53,217 nucleotides of DNA, from positions 1-53,217 of the forward strand of contig JAPVVG010000216.1 of the NCBI GenBank assembly GCA_028571455.1, read 5' to 3'. Below, in pieces: positions 1-9,940 of this stretch; the stretch's first letter is position 1, and each line of letters starts with the position of its first letter. The translations under genes were made by a program, and so were the position numbers. The stretch is from Desulfobacteraceae bacterium (GTDB lineage: Bacteria; Desulfobacterota; Desulfobacteria; Desulfobacterales; ETH-SRB1). The notes under the pieces were generated by a model. That model ran no database searches. It was not told the origin of the DNA and saw only the letters and a list, made by a program, of their open reading frames with translations.

Positions 1-122
1 AAAGATTTTTTAGCTGAATATTTAGCTATACATTTTGAGATATTAAATGACGAATCACGAAAGCTTACCATATCCGCAAATGCTTTGGAAGTGAGCGCTC
101 TTATAGAAAGGATTGCGAGAGC

Positions 123-1340
123 ATGGGTATAATAGTACAAAAATTTGGCGGCACTTCAGTAGCCGATCTTGAGCGTATCCGTAATGTAGCAAAGCGGGTC
201 GCAAAAACCTTTGACCAGGGCAATGACGTAGTCGTTGTACTTTCAGCCATGGCAGGTGTCACAGACAGCCTGATCAACATGGCAAATCAGGTTGCTGTTT
301 CACCGGATAAGCGCGAGCTGGATGTTTTGCTGGCCACAGGTGAGCAGACAACCGCAGCTCTTCTGGCGATGACCTTACAATCAATGGGCTATCCGGCTAA
401 ATCCATATTAGGGTATCAGGCAGAAATTATTACCAACCGCAATTATGGCGGCGCCCGTATCATTCAAATAGGAGCAGATCGTATAAAGAAGCTTATTGAA
501 AAACGCAATATAGTAGTGATTGCAGGATTTCAGGGATGTGACCAGGAAGGCAACATAACGACTCTTGGACGTGGCGGCTCAGACACATCTGCTGTGGCAA
601 TAACTGCGGCGCTTAATGCGGACAAATGTGAAATATTTACAGATGTGGACGGCATATATACTGCGGACCCCAATATCTGCGAGAAGGCAAGAAAGCTCAG
701 CGCAATTTCTTATGATGAAATGCTTGAAATGTCAGGACTTGGCGCCAAGGTATTGCAGATTCGATCTGTTGAATTTGCCAAAAAATATAATATTCCTGTG
801 CATGTAAGATCATCGTTCGGCGAGGAGGAAGGTACAATGGTTGTTAATGAAGATTCTGTTATGGAACGTCTAATCGTATCAGGTATAACTCACAGTAAAG
901 ATGCCGCCCGTATAACCCTGAAAAAGGTTCCGGATCAACCCGGGGTAGCTGCAAAGATTTTTTCACCCGTTGCTGACGCTAAAATACTGGTGGATATGAT
1001 TATTCAGAATACCCGCGCCCAAGGGCTGACCGACCTTACATTTACTGTTTCAAAAAAGGATTTCAGGAAGGCGCTGGAAATAGAAAAGCAGGTGGCAGAG
1101 GAGATCGGGGCTGAAAAGGTATTTGGCGACGAAAATATCGCAAAGGTATCTGTTACCGGCGTTGGGATGAGGAGCCATTCAGGAGTAGCGTCAAAGATGT
1201 TTGCGACTCTGGCTGACGAAAATATTAATATCCTTATGATAAGCACATCAGAAATTAGGATTTCCTGTATAATAGAAGAAAAGTATGCTGAGCTGGCTGT
1301 GCGTGTTCTTCACAGCGCATTTGGGCTGGATAAAGATTAG
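123..1340 (+). CDS. lysC: Aspartate kinase
   Basis: [16 protein letters not shown]-terminus and C-terminal ACT domains; full-length 405 aa ORF. Confidence 0.96.
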   Translation: MGIIVQKFGGTSVADLERIRNVAKRVAKTFDQGNDVVVVLSAMAGVTDSLINMANQVAVSPDKRELDVLLATGEQTTAALLAMTLQSMGYPAKSILGYQAEIITNRNYGGARIIQIGADRIKKLIEKRNIVVIAGFQGCDQEGNITTLGRGGSDTSAVAITAALNADKCEIFTDVDGIYTADPNICEKARKLSAISYDEMLEMSGLGAKVLQIRSVEFAKKYNIPVHVRSSFGEEEGTMVVNEDSVMERLIVSGITHSKDAARITLKKVPDQPGVAAKIFSPVADAKILVDMIIQNTRAQGLTDLTFTVSKKDFRKALEIEKQVAEEIGAEKVFGDENIAKVSVTGVGMRSHSGVASKMFATLADENINILMISTSEIRISCIIEEKYAELAVRVLHSAFGLDKD

Positions 1341-1475
1341 AGGGACGGAGGTCAGAGGTCAGAGCTCTGAGGTCAGAGATCGGAGGTCGGAGATCGGAGG
1401 TCAGAGAACCAATAACCCTGAACTTCAAAATCTTCGTGCGCTTCGTGGTAAAAAAGCAGGGCTGGAGAATAAAAA

Positions 1476-2786
1476 ATGGTAACATTTAAGTCTCTTTGTT
1501 CGGGTAAGGATAAGATTGCCGTAATAGGTCTGGGGTATGTAGGGCTTCCTTTGGCTGTCGGCATGTCGAAACATTTTGAAGTGATCGGGTATGATCTTAA
1601 ATCTGATAGAATTAAGGAGCTTGAGTCCGGCTTTGACCGGACAATGGAAGTTTCAAAGGAGGCTCTGCGCGATGCAAAGATACTGTTTACAAGCAAACCT
1701 GAAAATCTTTCTTTAAGCAGGCTTATTGTCGTTGCCGTGCCTACCCCGATCGACGGGCATCGCATTCCGGATTTAAGCCCGCTTTGCGGGGCTTCGGCAA
1801 CTGTCGGCAGATACATGCGGAAAGGGTCATGCATAGTGTTTGAATCTACAGTATATCCAGGCGCCACAGAAGAGGTTTGCCTCCCCATTCTAAAGAAGGA
1901 GTCAGGGTTTAAGTATGGCGCTGATTTTACGGTAGGCTATTCGCCGGAACGTATAAACCCTGGGGATAAGAAGCATTCATTTGAAAACATAGTAAAGATC
2001 GTTTCAGGATCTAATCAGGATACGACCAGGCTTTTATCCGATGTTTACGGAAGGGTGGTAAAGGCCGGGATACATCCTGTTTCTTCGATCAAGGTGGCTG
2101 AAGCGGCAAAGGTTATTGAGAATACGCAAAGGGATATAAATATAGCCCTTGTCAATGAGCTTGCGATGATTTTTCATAAAATGGGAATAGATACTGAGGA
2201 GGTTCTTGAGGCTGCGGGGACAAAATGGAACTTTCTTCCATTTAGGCCCGGTCTTGTCGGAGGGCACTGCATAGGGGTTGATCCCTACTATTTGACCTTT
2301 AAGGCTGAGTCGCTTGGGTACCATCCTGAAATGATATTAGCCGGCCGCAGGATAAACGACTGCATGGGCAAATATGTAGCGGAGCAGACCGTAAAGCTGC
2401 TTGTGCTGGCGGGGAAACGGATTAAGGACATAAAGGTTGCCGTCTTAGGGGTTACTTTCAAAGAAGATATACCGGATATCAGAAACAGCAAGGTAGTGGA
2501 TATAGTAGATGAGCTTAAAACTTACGGGATTAAAGTTTTGGTGCACGACCCTCTTGCAGATGCCAAAGAGGTTAAAAAATATTACAGGCTTGACCTGCAA
2601 AACATGAAGACCCTTGAAGGGGTTGATGCAGTTATAGTAACGGTTAGGCACAGGCTTTATAAGGAGCTTGGCCTCTCAAAAATTGCCGGTTTATGCCAGG
2701 GCAAAGCGCCTATTGTTATAGATGTTAAAGGGGCCTTTAGTCAGAATGAGGCAAAAAAAATGAATATAACATACTGGAGGCTTTAG
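1476..2786 (+). CDS. Nucleotide sugar dehydrogenase (UDP-N-acetyl-D-galactosamine/glucosamine dehydrogenase, TviB/WbpA-like)
   Basis: IAVIGLGYVGLPLAV Rossmann motif, GGHCIGVDPYYLT catalytic motif. Confidence 0.92.
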   Translation: MVTFKSLCSGKDKIAVIGLGYVGLPLAVGMSKHFEVIGYDLKSDRIKELESGFDRTMEVSKEALRDAKILFTSKPENLSLSRLIVVAVPTPIDGHRIPDLSPLCGASATVGRYMRKGSCIVFESTVYPGATEEVCLPILKKESGFKYGADFTVGYSPERINPGDKKHSFENIVKIVSGSNQDTTRLLSDVYGRVVKAGIHPVSSIKVAEAAKVIENTQRDINIALVNELAMIFHKMGIDTEEVLEAAGTKWNFLPFRPGLVGGHCIGVDPYYLTFKAESLGYHPEMILAGRRINDCMGKYVAEQTVKLLVLAGKRIKDIKVAVLGVTFKEDIPDIRNSKVVDIVDELKTYGIKVLVHDPLADAKEVKKYYRLDLQNMKTLEGVDAVIVTVRHRLYKELGLSKIAGLCQGKAPIVIDVKGAFSQNEAKKMNITYWRL

Positions 2787-2794
2787 CCCGAATA

Positions 2795-3109
2795 TTATAA
2801 TAAAAATTTAACTAAATCGGTTAGATGTTTAAACTCGGCTTCCGAATATTTATTATTCTTATATTTAATAAGAAGATGTTTTATGCGACTTGTATGACCT
2901 GATATTATTTCAATTTTTGACTGTGGAACCTTTAGAACATTTGCCAGATATTTTATACACATCCTGTTTGCAGCTCCATTTACAGGTGGGGCTGTGAGTT
3001 TGATTTTAATCGCATTATCATAAATACCTGCTATCATATTTTTTGAAGCCCTTGGTTGAATAAACACTTTAAATATAATGCCTTTAGTATTTTTATTTAT
3101 AAACAACAT
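2795..3109 (-). CDS. DUF167/YggU family protein
   Basis: VFIQPRASKNMIAGIYDNAIKIKLTAPPVNGAANRMCIKYLA typical of DUF167. Confidence 0.88.
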   Translation of the reverse strand: MLFINKNTKGIIFKVFIQPRASKNMIAGIYDNAIKIKLTAPPVNGAANRMCIKYLANVLKVPQSKIEIISGHTSRIKHLLIKYKNNKYSEAEFKHLTDLVKFLL

Positions 3110-3118
3110 TTTCTAATT

Positions 3119-3215
3119 GAAGCTCCCCGTAGCAAGCTGCGGGGAGCTTCGACCGTAAGGAAGTTTGCTATTTTCAGATTCGCTCGCTAACCCCGCAGCT
3201 TGCTGCGGGGTTAGC
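3119..3215. repeat. Pair of REP-like palindromes
   Basis: gaagctccccgtagcaagctgcggggagcttc (3119-3150) and gctaaccccgcagcttgctgcggggttagc (3186-3215). Confidence 0.8.
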
Positions 3216-3230
3216 GCTCGCTTTTGCGGT

Positions 3231-4697
3231 TCAAACAGCTTCTTTAACATCAAACCGTTTAATATTATTAATAATACTGGTTGACGAGACATTTTTTGTA
3301 ATAGGAATAAGCGCTACCCTTCCGCCGCACCTCTCAACAAGCTGTCTCCCTATAACATCTTCAAATATATAATTACTGCCCTTTGTGAGTATATTTGGAC
3401 GAATAATCTCAATCATTTTATTAAGTTGTTTTGAAGAAAACACCACAACATAATCAACAGAATCTAAAGCGCTTAAGATACTTATCCGCTCTTTTTCGCT
3501 GATTATCGGTCTTCCGGGCTCCTTAAGGCTGCTTACAGACTCATCGTCATCAATAGCAACAATAAGCACATCTCCAAGCTTTTTTGAGGCGGAAAGAAGC
3601 ATAATATGACCTGCATGTAAAAGATCAAAACAACCGTTTGTCAGCACAATTTTTTTATTGTCGGCTTTAAGTTTCAGCACAACGGCCGGAAGTTCTGAAA
3701 AAGATATATGTTTGTTTGAGGCGTAATCACAACCAGGCGTCAAAGCCGATAAAAGTTCATTTTTTGACACAGTTGACGTCCCAACCTTGCTCACCACAAT
3801 GCCCGCCGCTGTATTAGCAATAGACGCTGCTTTTACAAATGAGGCTCCTGAAGCAATTGCAAGCCCCAGGACGGCGATTACCGTATCTCCCGCTCCCGAC
3901 ACGTCGAAAACCTGCTTTGACTGAGCGGTGATATAATAAGGTTTTTTGTCCTCAAATAAAACCATCCCATCCTTGCCGCATGTAATAAGAAGATTTTCTA
4001 TTTTTACATTTTCAAGGATGCTGTTTCCGGCTTTAATTAAGGTTGGTTCGTCGACAATCTCTATTCCAGAGGCAAGGGCTGCTTCCTTTTTGTTTGGTGT
4101 AAGCAAAGAAACACCTGAATATTTTGAAAAATCACGCCCTTTTGGATCAACGATAGTCCGCATGGGCGGATTATGTTTTTTTATAATAGACGTCAGCGAG
4201 TTAAGCAAAGCCGCTGTAATTAACCCCTTGCCATAATCAGAAATTAATACCAGGTCCACATCAGGTATTACACGCTCAATATAATTTAATATAAAATCAA
4301 AGGTTTGTTGGGATACATCTTTTTTTGTTTCCCTGTCGATTCTAAGCACCTGTTGGTTGCCGGAAATAATTCTCGTTTTTCTGGTTGTGGGTCTTTCCGG
4401 CTCCACAACAACCCCCTCGGCATTAACACCAAGCTCGTTTAATTTTGTGAGCAAAAGATGTCCATATCTATCCGAACCTATTACCCCGGCCATTGAAACC
4501 TTTGCTCCAAGCGCTACAAGGTTGTTGGCGACGTTTCCGGATCCACCCAGGGTATAATTTTCTTCTTTAACCGAAACAACCTGGACCGGCGCTTCCGGAG
4601 ATATCCGGTCAACATCACCCCATAAGTATTCATCGATCATTAAATCTCCGACAACAAGGAGATTGCATTTTTCAAATTTTGAAATATCAAAATCCAT
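3231..4697 (-). CDS. hldE: Bifunctional heptose-7-phosphate kinase / heptose-1-phosphate adenylyltransferase
   Basis: PfkB-type kinase (GGSGNVANNL, DVSGAGDTV) fused to nucleotidyltransferase (TNGCFDLLHAGH); likely start MDFDISKF within the longer ORF. Confidence 0.93.
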   Translation of the reverse strand: MDFDISKFEKCNLLVVGDLMIDEYLWGDVDRISPEAPVQVVSVKEENYTLGGSGNVANNLVALGAKVSMAGVIGSDRYGHLLLTKLNELGVNAEGVVVEPERPTTRKTRIISGNQQVLRIDRETKKDVSQQTFDFILNYIERVIPDVDLVLISDYGKGLITAALLNSLTSIIKKHNPPMRTIVDPKGRDFSKYSGVSLLTPNKKEAALASGIEIVDEPTLIKAGNSILENVKIENLLITCGKDGMVLFEDKKPYYITAQSKQVFDVSGAGDTVIAVLGLAIASGASFVKAASIANTAAGIVVSKVGTSTVSKNELLSALTPGCDYASNKHISFSELPAVVLKLKADNKKIVLTNGCFDLLHAGHIMLLSASKKLGDVLIVAIDDDESVSSLKEPGRPIISEKERISILSALDSVDYVVVFSSKQLNKMIEIIRPNILTKGSNYIFEDVIGRQLVERCGGRVALIPITKNVSSTSIINNIKRFDVKEAV

Positions 4698-4731
4698 ATT
4701 TAATTTTTTAGCCACAGACACACACAGACTT

Positions 4732-5160
4732 TTATTGGCCTGTTTGGGAAGCGGAGGCTATATAATTTTTCAAAAGATCTGTCAGAAAATCGGGTGGTCG
4801 CACCACACGGCCATCGCTATTAACGAAGGCGTGTTTTGTATATCCTGTTACAAGAATCTTTTTACCGTTTTCATTAAATATACGATAATCAAACTTCATA
4901 CCGCCTTTAATGTTTGTATCAACGGAGGTTTCAATAATTATAATATCATCATATTGAGCCGGAGATAAAAACTTGCAATAAACTTCGGATACAGGCAGAA
5001 AAACACCCTTTGTTTCAATGGCTTTATAAGTTAAACTCAACGACCGAAACAATTCCGCCCTGCCTATTTCAAACCAGCGCAAGTAGTTTGCATGATAAGC
5101 TATACCCATTTTATCCGTGTCGCCGTAAATGACCCGGTATGTTGTTTTATGTGTAATCAT
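4732..5160 (-). CDS. YbgC-type acyl-CoA thioesterase
   Basis: YRVIYGDTDKMGIAYHANYLRWFEIGR hotdog thioesterase motif. Confidence 0.9.
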   Translation of the reverse strand: MITHKTTYRVIYGDTDKMGIAYHANYLRWFEIGRAELFRSLSLTYKAIETKGVFLPVSEVYCKFLSPAQYDDIIIIETSVDTNIKGGMKFDYRIFNENGKKILVTGYTKHAFVNSDGRVVRPPDFLTDLLKNYIASASQTGQ

Positions 5161-5293
5161 ATCCTAAAAAAACAATCGCATCTCTTTAATTATTAGATTG
5201 CTTCGTCGTTGCATTCCTCGCAATGACTTAAAAAAATGACTCTCCCAAATTTCCACTTTCCAATTTCAAGTTTCAAGCCTCGCCATGGCAGGG

Positions 5294-5893
5294 CTACAGT
5301 ATTTTCTGGATTATATTTTTAAGCTGGTCATAGCTATATGAAACCAAAAGCTCCGGGAATTCGTTTTTTACATTGTCCGGAGGCCGGAACAGGATGCCTG
5401 TGTCAGCCTCTTTGAGCATGGTTATATCATTATAGGAGTCGCCAAACGCTATTATTTTATAATTGAGGTTTTTTAAGGCAAGCACAGCCTTGCGCTTGCC
5501 GTCATTTAGCCGGATATTATATCCGGCAATATATCCGTCAGGGTCTATTGATAGAGAGTTGCAAAAAAGGGTTGGCCAGCCCAGCCTTTTCATTAAAGGC
5601 CCTGCAAACTCAACAAATATATCCGAAAGGATTATTAGCTGGGTCTGTGATTTGAGCCACTCCAGAAAATCCACCGCCCCATCAAGTGGATTTATGGAAT
5701 CGATAACACCCATTATGTCTTTAAGCTTGAGCCGATTTTCGCGAAGGATGTCAAGCCGTTTTTTCATCAAAACGTCATAGTCGGATATATCGCGGGTTGT
5801 CAGTCTTAGCTCCTTGATACCGGTCTTTTCAGCCACCTGTATCCACATTTCAGGAACAAAAACACCTTCTAAATCTGAACAGACAATATACAT
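5294..5893 (-). CDS. thrH: ThrH-type phosphoserine phosphatase / homoserine phosphotransferase
   Basis: MYIVCSDLEGVFVPEMW HAD motif with ThrH-specific context; directly downstream of hom on the same strand; start trimmed from the ORF-track start, which overlaps hom. Confidence 0.88.
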   Translation of the reverse strand: MYIVCSDLEGVFVPEMWIQVAEKTGIKELRLTTRDISDYDVLMKKRLDILRENRLKLKDIMGVIDSINPLDGAVDFLEWLKSQTQLIILSDIFVEFAGPLMKRLGWPTLFCNSLSIDPDGYIAGYNIRLNDGKRKAVLALKNLNYKIIAFGDSYNDITMLKEADTGILFRPPDNVKNEFPELLVSYSYDQLKNIIQKIL

Positions 5894-5906
5894 CTTACCT
5901 CTTTTA

Positions 5907-7223
5907 TCAAATATGGTTATCGGTTTCTTCGACCCGTATGAGAACCGGTTTATTGCTGACAATATCAAGGGTTTCTATCTCGGATAAAGCCATTTTAACA
6001 TCACTTTCCTTTGCAAGGTGAGTTAGAATTACAATAGGAACCGAGCCAATCGATTTGCGTCCTTTTTGGTGCACGGATTTTATGCTGATGCCACGATTGC
6101 CTAAGATACCCGATATTTTAGACAAAACTCCCGGACGATCTACAGCGGAGAACCTGAAGTAGTAATTGGTAAAGATATCGTCAACCGGCATAATCGGAAT
6201 TTTTCTTATACTTTCCATCTGGTAGGACAACAATGGAACTCTTCCCCTTGTGCCGGACAAAAGGTTGCGTGCCAGATCCACTATATCTCCCACAACCACG
6301 CTGGCTGTGGGCATCATCCCCGCGCCAAGGCCGTAAAGCATCATGTCGCCGATAGCATCGCCCGAAATTGTAATTGCATTCAAAGGGCCGTTTACGTTTG
6401 ATAGCTGGTTGTCAAAAGGTATCATTGCAGGATGCACCCTTGCTTCAACCTCTTTTCCGCTGTTTTTACTTATAGCCAAAAGCTTTATCCTGTACCCGAA
6501 TTGATTGGCAAAATCGATATCCATGGGGGTAATTTTTGATATTCCTTCAATATAGATATCATTCAAATTAATTTCCATACCATATGCAATAGAGTTTAAT
6601 ATGGTTAGTTTATGCGCTGTATCTATTCCCTCCACATCCAGCGAGGGATCTGCTTCTGCAAAGCCTTTGGCCTGCGCCTCAGACAGGGCTGCTTCAAATG
6701 TAATCCCATCATATGTGCTTTTTGACAGAATATAGTTACATGTGCCGTTTAATATGCCGATCATCGATTTTATGCGGTCACCAACCAGAGACTCCCTAAT
6801 CGACTTTATAACCGGCATACATCCGCCTACACTCGCCTCAAAACTAAGATCAATCCCCTTTGCGTAAGCAGCTTTGAAAAGGATGTTGCCCTGGGCGGCA
6901 AGAAGGGCCTTGTTTGCGGTTACGATCTGTTTGCCATTATCAATTGCCCTTAAGATAAGCTCCTTTGCAATTTCAACCCCGCCGATCATCTCGACAATTA
7001 TATCTATTTGCGGATCGTCAACCACCTTTCGGGCATCGGTTACCAGGACTCCCTCATCAAACTTGATCTTCCTGTCCCTTTTTATATCGATATCCGCGAC
7101 ATGTTTTAATGACAGTGACGCCCCGACCCGGGAGGCAAGAAGGTCTTTGTTTTCAATCAGAATTTTTGCAACACCGGTGCCTACGGTGCCGCATCCAAGC
7201 AAACCGATATTAATTTGTTTCAT
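5907..7223 (-). CDS. hom: Homoserine dehydrogenase
   Basis: INIGLLGCGTVGTGV NAD-binding, GILNGTCNYIL motif, C-terminal ACT domain. Confidence 0.96.
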   Translation of the reverse strand: MKQINIGLLGCGTVGTGVAKILIENKDLLASRVGASLSLKHVADIDIKRDRKIKFDEGVLVTDARKVVDDPQIDIIVEMIGGVEIAKELILRAIDNGKQIVTANKALLAAQGNILFKAAYAKGIDLSFEASVGGCMPVIKSIRESLVGDRIKSMIGILNGTCNYILSKSTYDGITFEAALSEAQAKGFAEADPSLDVEGIDTAHKLTILNSIAYGMEINLNDIYIEGISKITPMDIDFANQFGYRIKLLAISKNSGKEVEARVHPAMIPFDNQLSNVNGPLNAITISGDAIGDMMLYGLGAGMMPTASVVVGDIVDLARNLLSGTRGRVPLLSYQMESIRKIPIMPVDDIFTNYYFRFSAVDRPGVLSKISGILGNRGISIKSVHQKGRKSIGSVPIVILTHLAKESDVKMALSEIETLDIVSNKPVLIRVEETDNHI

Positions 7224-7234
7224 ATTACTTGTAC

Positions 7235-8401
7235 CTACAATATTTTTTTGATTCCCCTTACAGCCTGGTTTATGCGCATCTTGTTTTCAATAAGCGCAAA
7301 ACGGACGTATTCATCACCATATTCGCCGAAACCCAGACCTGGAGAAACGGCTACCTGAGCCTCTTTAATCAGAAATTTGGAGAATTCCACCGAACCCATT
7401 TTTAAATATTGATCAGGAATTTTTCCCCACACAAACATAGTTCCCTTTGGGCTCCTTATGTTCCACCCAATGCGATTTAGGCCGGATATCAGAGTATCTC
7501 TTCGTTCTTTATAAGTATTACATATATTTTTAACGCAGTCTTGAGGGCCGTTTAAGGCTATAATGGATGCAATCTGAATCGGCTGAAAAATTCCATAGTC
7601 AAGATAGCTTTTTATTCTGCGCAGGGCGCCCACCATTTCTCTGTTTCCAACACAAAAACCGACCCTCCAGCCTGGCATGCTGTAGCTTTTTGAAAGAGAA
7701 ATAAATTCTACTCCGACGTCTTTAGCGCCTTTTACCTGTAAAAAACTGGGCGCTTTATAACCGTCAAAAACAAGATCTGCATAAGCAAGATCGTGGATTA
7801 TCATGATATTATGTTCCTTTGCATAATCCACAATTTTTTCAAAAAACTCGAGGTTTACAACCTCTGTGGTAGGATTGTGAGGGTAACTGATAATTAAAAG
7901 CTTTGGTCTTGGCCACGTTTGTCTTGTAGCGTTCATCAAGTCTTCAAAGAAATCTGAATCCGGCCCTACAGGTATTCCTCTTACATCACCTCCGGCAATA
8001 ATTGCTGAGTATGGATGGATCGGGTAGGTTGGATTCTGGGCAAACACTACATCGCCAGGTCGGATTGTAACAAGCACGAGATGAGATATTCCTTCTTTGG
8101 CGCCTATTGTAACTATTGCCTCGCTGTTATGGTCTATATTCACATCAAATCGGCGTTTATACCAATCCGAAATAGCCATTCTAAGCTTTGTAATACCCAT
8201 GGATGCAGAATATCGATGATTGTGTGGTTTTTGAGCCGCTTCGATTAGTTTGTCAACGATATGCTTTGGGGTGGGAAGATCAGGATTGCCCATGCCAAGA
8301 TCTACAATATCCTCGCCGGCATGTCTTGCGTCCATCTTTATCTTGTTGACGATTGTAAACACATAAGGTGGCAAACGATCTAACCGTGCAAATTTTTTCA
8401 T
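7235..8401 (-). CDS. Class I aminotransferase (alanine transaminase/AlaA-like)
   Basis: [22 protein letters not shown]-lysine motif, [10 protein letters not shown]. Confidence 0.9.
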   Translation of the reverse strand: MKKFARLDRLPPYVFTIVNKIKMDARHAGEDIVDLGMGNPDLPTPKHIVDKLIEAAQKPHNHRYSASMGITKLRMAISDWYKRRFDVNIDHNSEAIVTIGAKEGISHLVLVTIRPGDVVFAQNPTYPIHPYSAIIAGGDVRGIPVGPDSDFFEDLMNATRQTWPRPKLLIISYPHNPTTEVVNLEFFEKIVDYAKEHNIMIIHDLAYADLVFDGYKAPSFLQVKGAKDVGVEFISLSKSYSMPGWRVGFCVGNREMVGALRRIKSYLDYGIFQPIQIASIIALNGPQDCVKNICNTYKERRDTLISGLNRIGWNIRSPKGTMFVWGKIPDQYLKMGSVEFSKFLIKEAQVAVSPGLGFGEYGDEYVRFALIENKMRINQAVRGIKKIL

Positions 8402-8810
8402 AAAAACAACCTCGTAAAAATAAATATTTAGATTTTTGTTAAGCTACAACACAAAGAACTTTATGTCAAAAAAATTGTTTTGACTTTCAGCCCAAATCGT
8501 TTTAATTTTTAATTGGTTGCACTCAAGTTTCGCACCCTTAATTTCTATTAATGTCAAAGCAGTAAAGGGCTGAATTCAATATGAGATGCATCGCTGACAG
8601 GCACAAAGGAAATATAACGTACTTAATTTATACAGTATCTCAAGCACTGTCCCATGTTTGTATATTGGTGCCGTTTTCGAAGTTACAGGCATGATATTTT
8701 GCTTTAAAAATTTATTTCGGCCCTTACTGTTTAAAGCTTTTGATAAACAAAAAGGGTGTGAAACTTGAGGTTATATATTAATGTTAGGATGATTTTGTCG
8801 GGAGATAAAT

Positions 8811-9854
8811 ATGAATAAGCCCTTAACCTATGCCGATGCAGGCGTAGATATTGACAAGGCCAACAACCTTGTTGAGACCATAAAAAAGATTGTAAAACAG
8901 ACGCCTAAAACCGGTGTTATAAGTGAAATAGGAGGTTTTGGAGGGCTTTATTCGCTTAACCTTGCAAATGTGGACAGCCCTGTTCTTGTAAGCTCAACAG
9001 ACGGAGTTGGAACCAAGCTTAAAATAGCATTCATGATGAATAAACATGACACGGTTGGAATCGATCTTGTAGCCATGTCTGTAAACGATATCGCTGTGCA
9101 AGGCGCCAAGCCACTGTTTTTTCTTGATTATTTGTCAATGGGGAAGCTAAACACAGAAATTATCATAGAAATCATCAAGGGAATCGCGGAGGGTTGTAAG
9201 CAGGCGAATTGCGCTTTAATAGGCGGCGAAACAGCGGAAATGCCGGGGTTTTATAAAGCAAATGAATATGACCTGGCAGGTTTTGCTGTCGGCATAGTTG
9301 ATAACAGTAAGATAGTTGACGGATCTGAAATGCATGTCGGTAATAAGGTTATTGGAATAGCGTCAAGCGGTCTTCACAGCAATGGATATTCTTTGGCGCG
9401 GAAGATCTGTTTTGATATTTTGAAGCTGAAAATCGACGATTATGTTCCTGAGATTGGCCGCACAGTAGGTGAAGAGCTTCTTATGCCGACAAAAATATAT
9501 TCGGCAACTACTTATCGTATAAGTAAGGGTTTGCCCATACATGGGTTTGCCCATATTACAGGCGGAGGTATTGAAGACAATCTTCTTCGGATTATACCAA
9601 AAGGATGCAATATTGTGATGTACAAGGAAAGCTGGGATGTGCCCCCTGTGTTTTCTTTTTTGCAGAATGCCGGCAACATATCAGACAAGGAAATGATGCG
9701 TACTTTTAATAATGGAATAGGGATGATAGCGGTTGTGCCGGAAAATGTAGCACAGGAGATGGTGGAGCAGCTTAGCGCTCTGAAAGAGAAAGGCTTTATA
9801 ATAGGGGAAGTTGTTGAAAGAAAAAAATCAGATAGGCGTATCAAGTGGGTTTAG
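8811..9854 (+). CDS. purM: Phosphoribosylformylglycinamidine cyclo-ligase
   Basis: MNKPLTYADAGVDIDKAN, STDGVGTKLKIA, GGETAEMPG. Confidence 0.96.
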   Translation: MNKPLTYADAGVDIDKANNLVETIKKIVKQTPKTGVISEIGGFGGLYSLNLANVDSPVLVSSTDGVGTKLKIAFMMNKHDTVGIDLVAMSVNDIAVQGAKPLFFLDYLSMGKLNTEIIIEIIKGIAEGCKQANCALIGGETAEMPGFYKANEYDLAGFAVGIVDNSKIVDGSEMHVGNKVIGIASSGLHSNGYSLARKICFDILKLKIDDYVPEIGRTVGEELLMPTKIYSATTYRISKGLPIHGFAHITGGGIEDNLLRIIPKGCNIVMYKESWDVPPVFSFLQNAGNISDKEMMRTFNNGIGMIAVVPENVAQEMVEQLSALKEKGFIIGEVVERKKSDRRIKWV

Positions 9855-9940
9855 GAGAATAGCTTGATATTACGTAAAATCCGTAAATATTTATTAGACT
9901 TCATGAACTGGATAGCAAAAGGTTACAAAGATAAATCCTT

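Noticed and set aside
1285-1482. 65-aa ORF overlapping lysC end and repeat
   Set aside because: Encoded by lysC in another frame plus the GGTCAGA array; artefact.
3119-3150. Simple Rho-independent terminator for hldE
   Set aside because: No convincing T-run after the stem and a related palindrome lies 35 bp away; REP-like repeat preferred.
8402-8810. tRNA or riboswitch in the 400-bp gap before purM
   Set aside because: No T-loop (GGTTCRA) or acceptor pairing and no purine-riboswitch-like conserved core could be recognised by eye.
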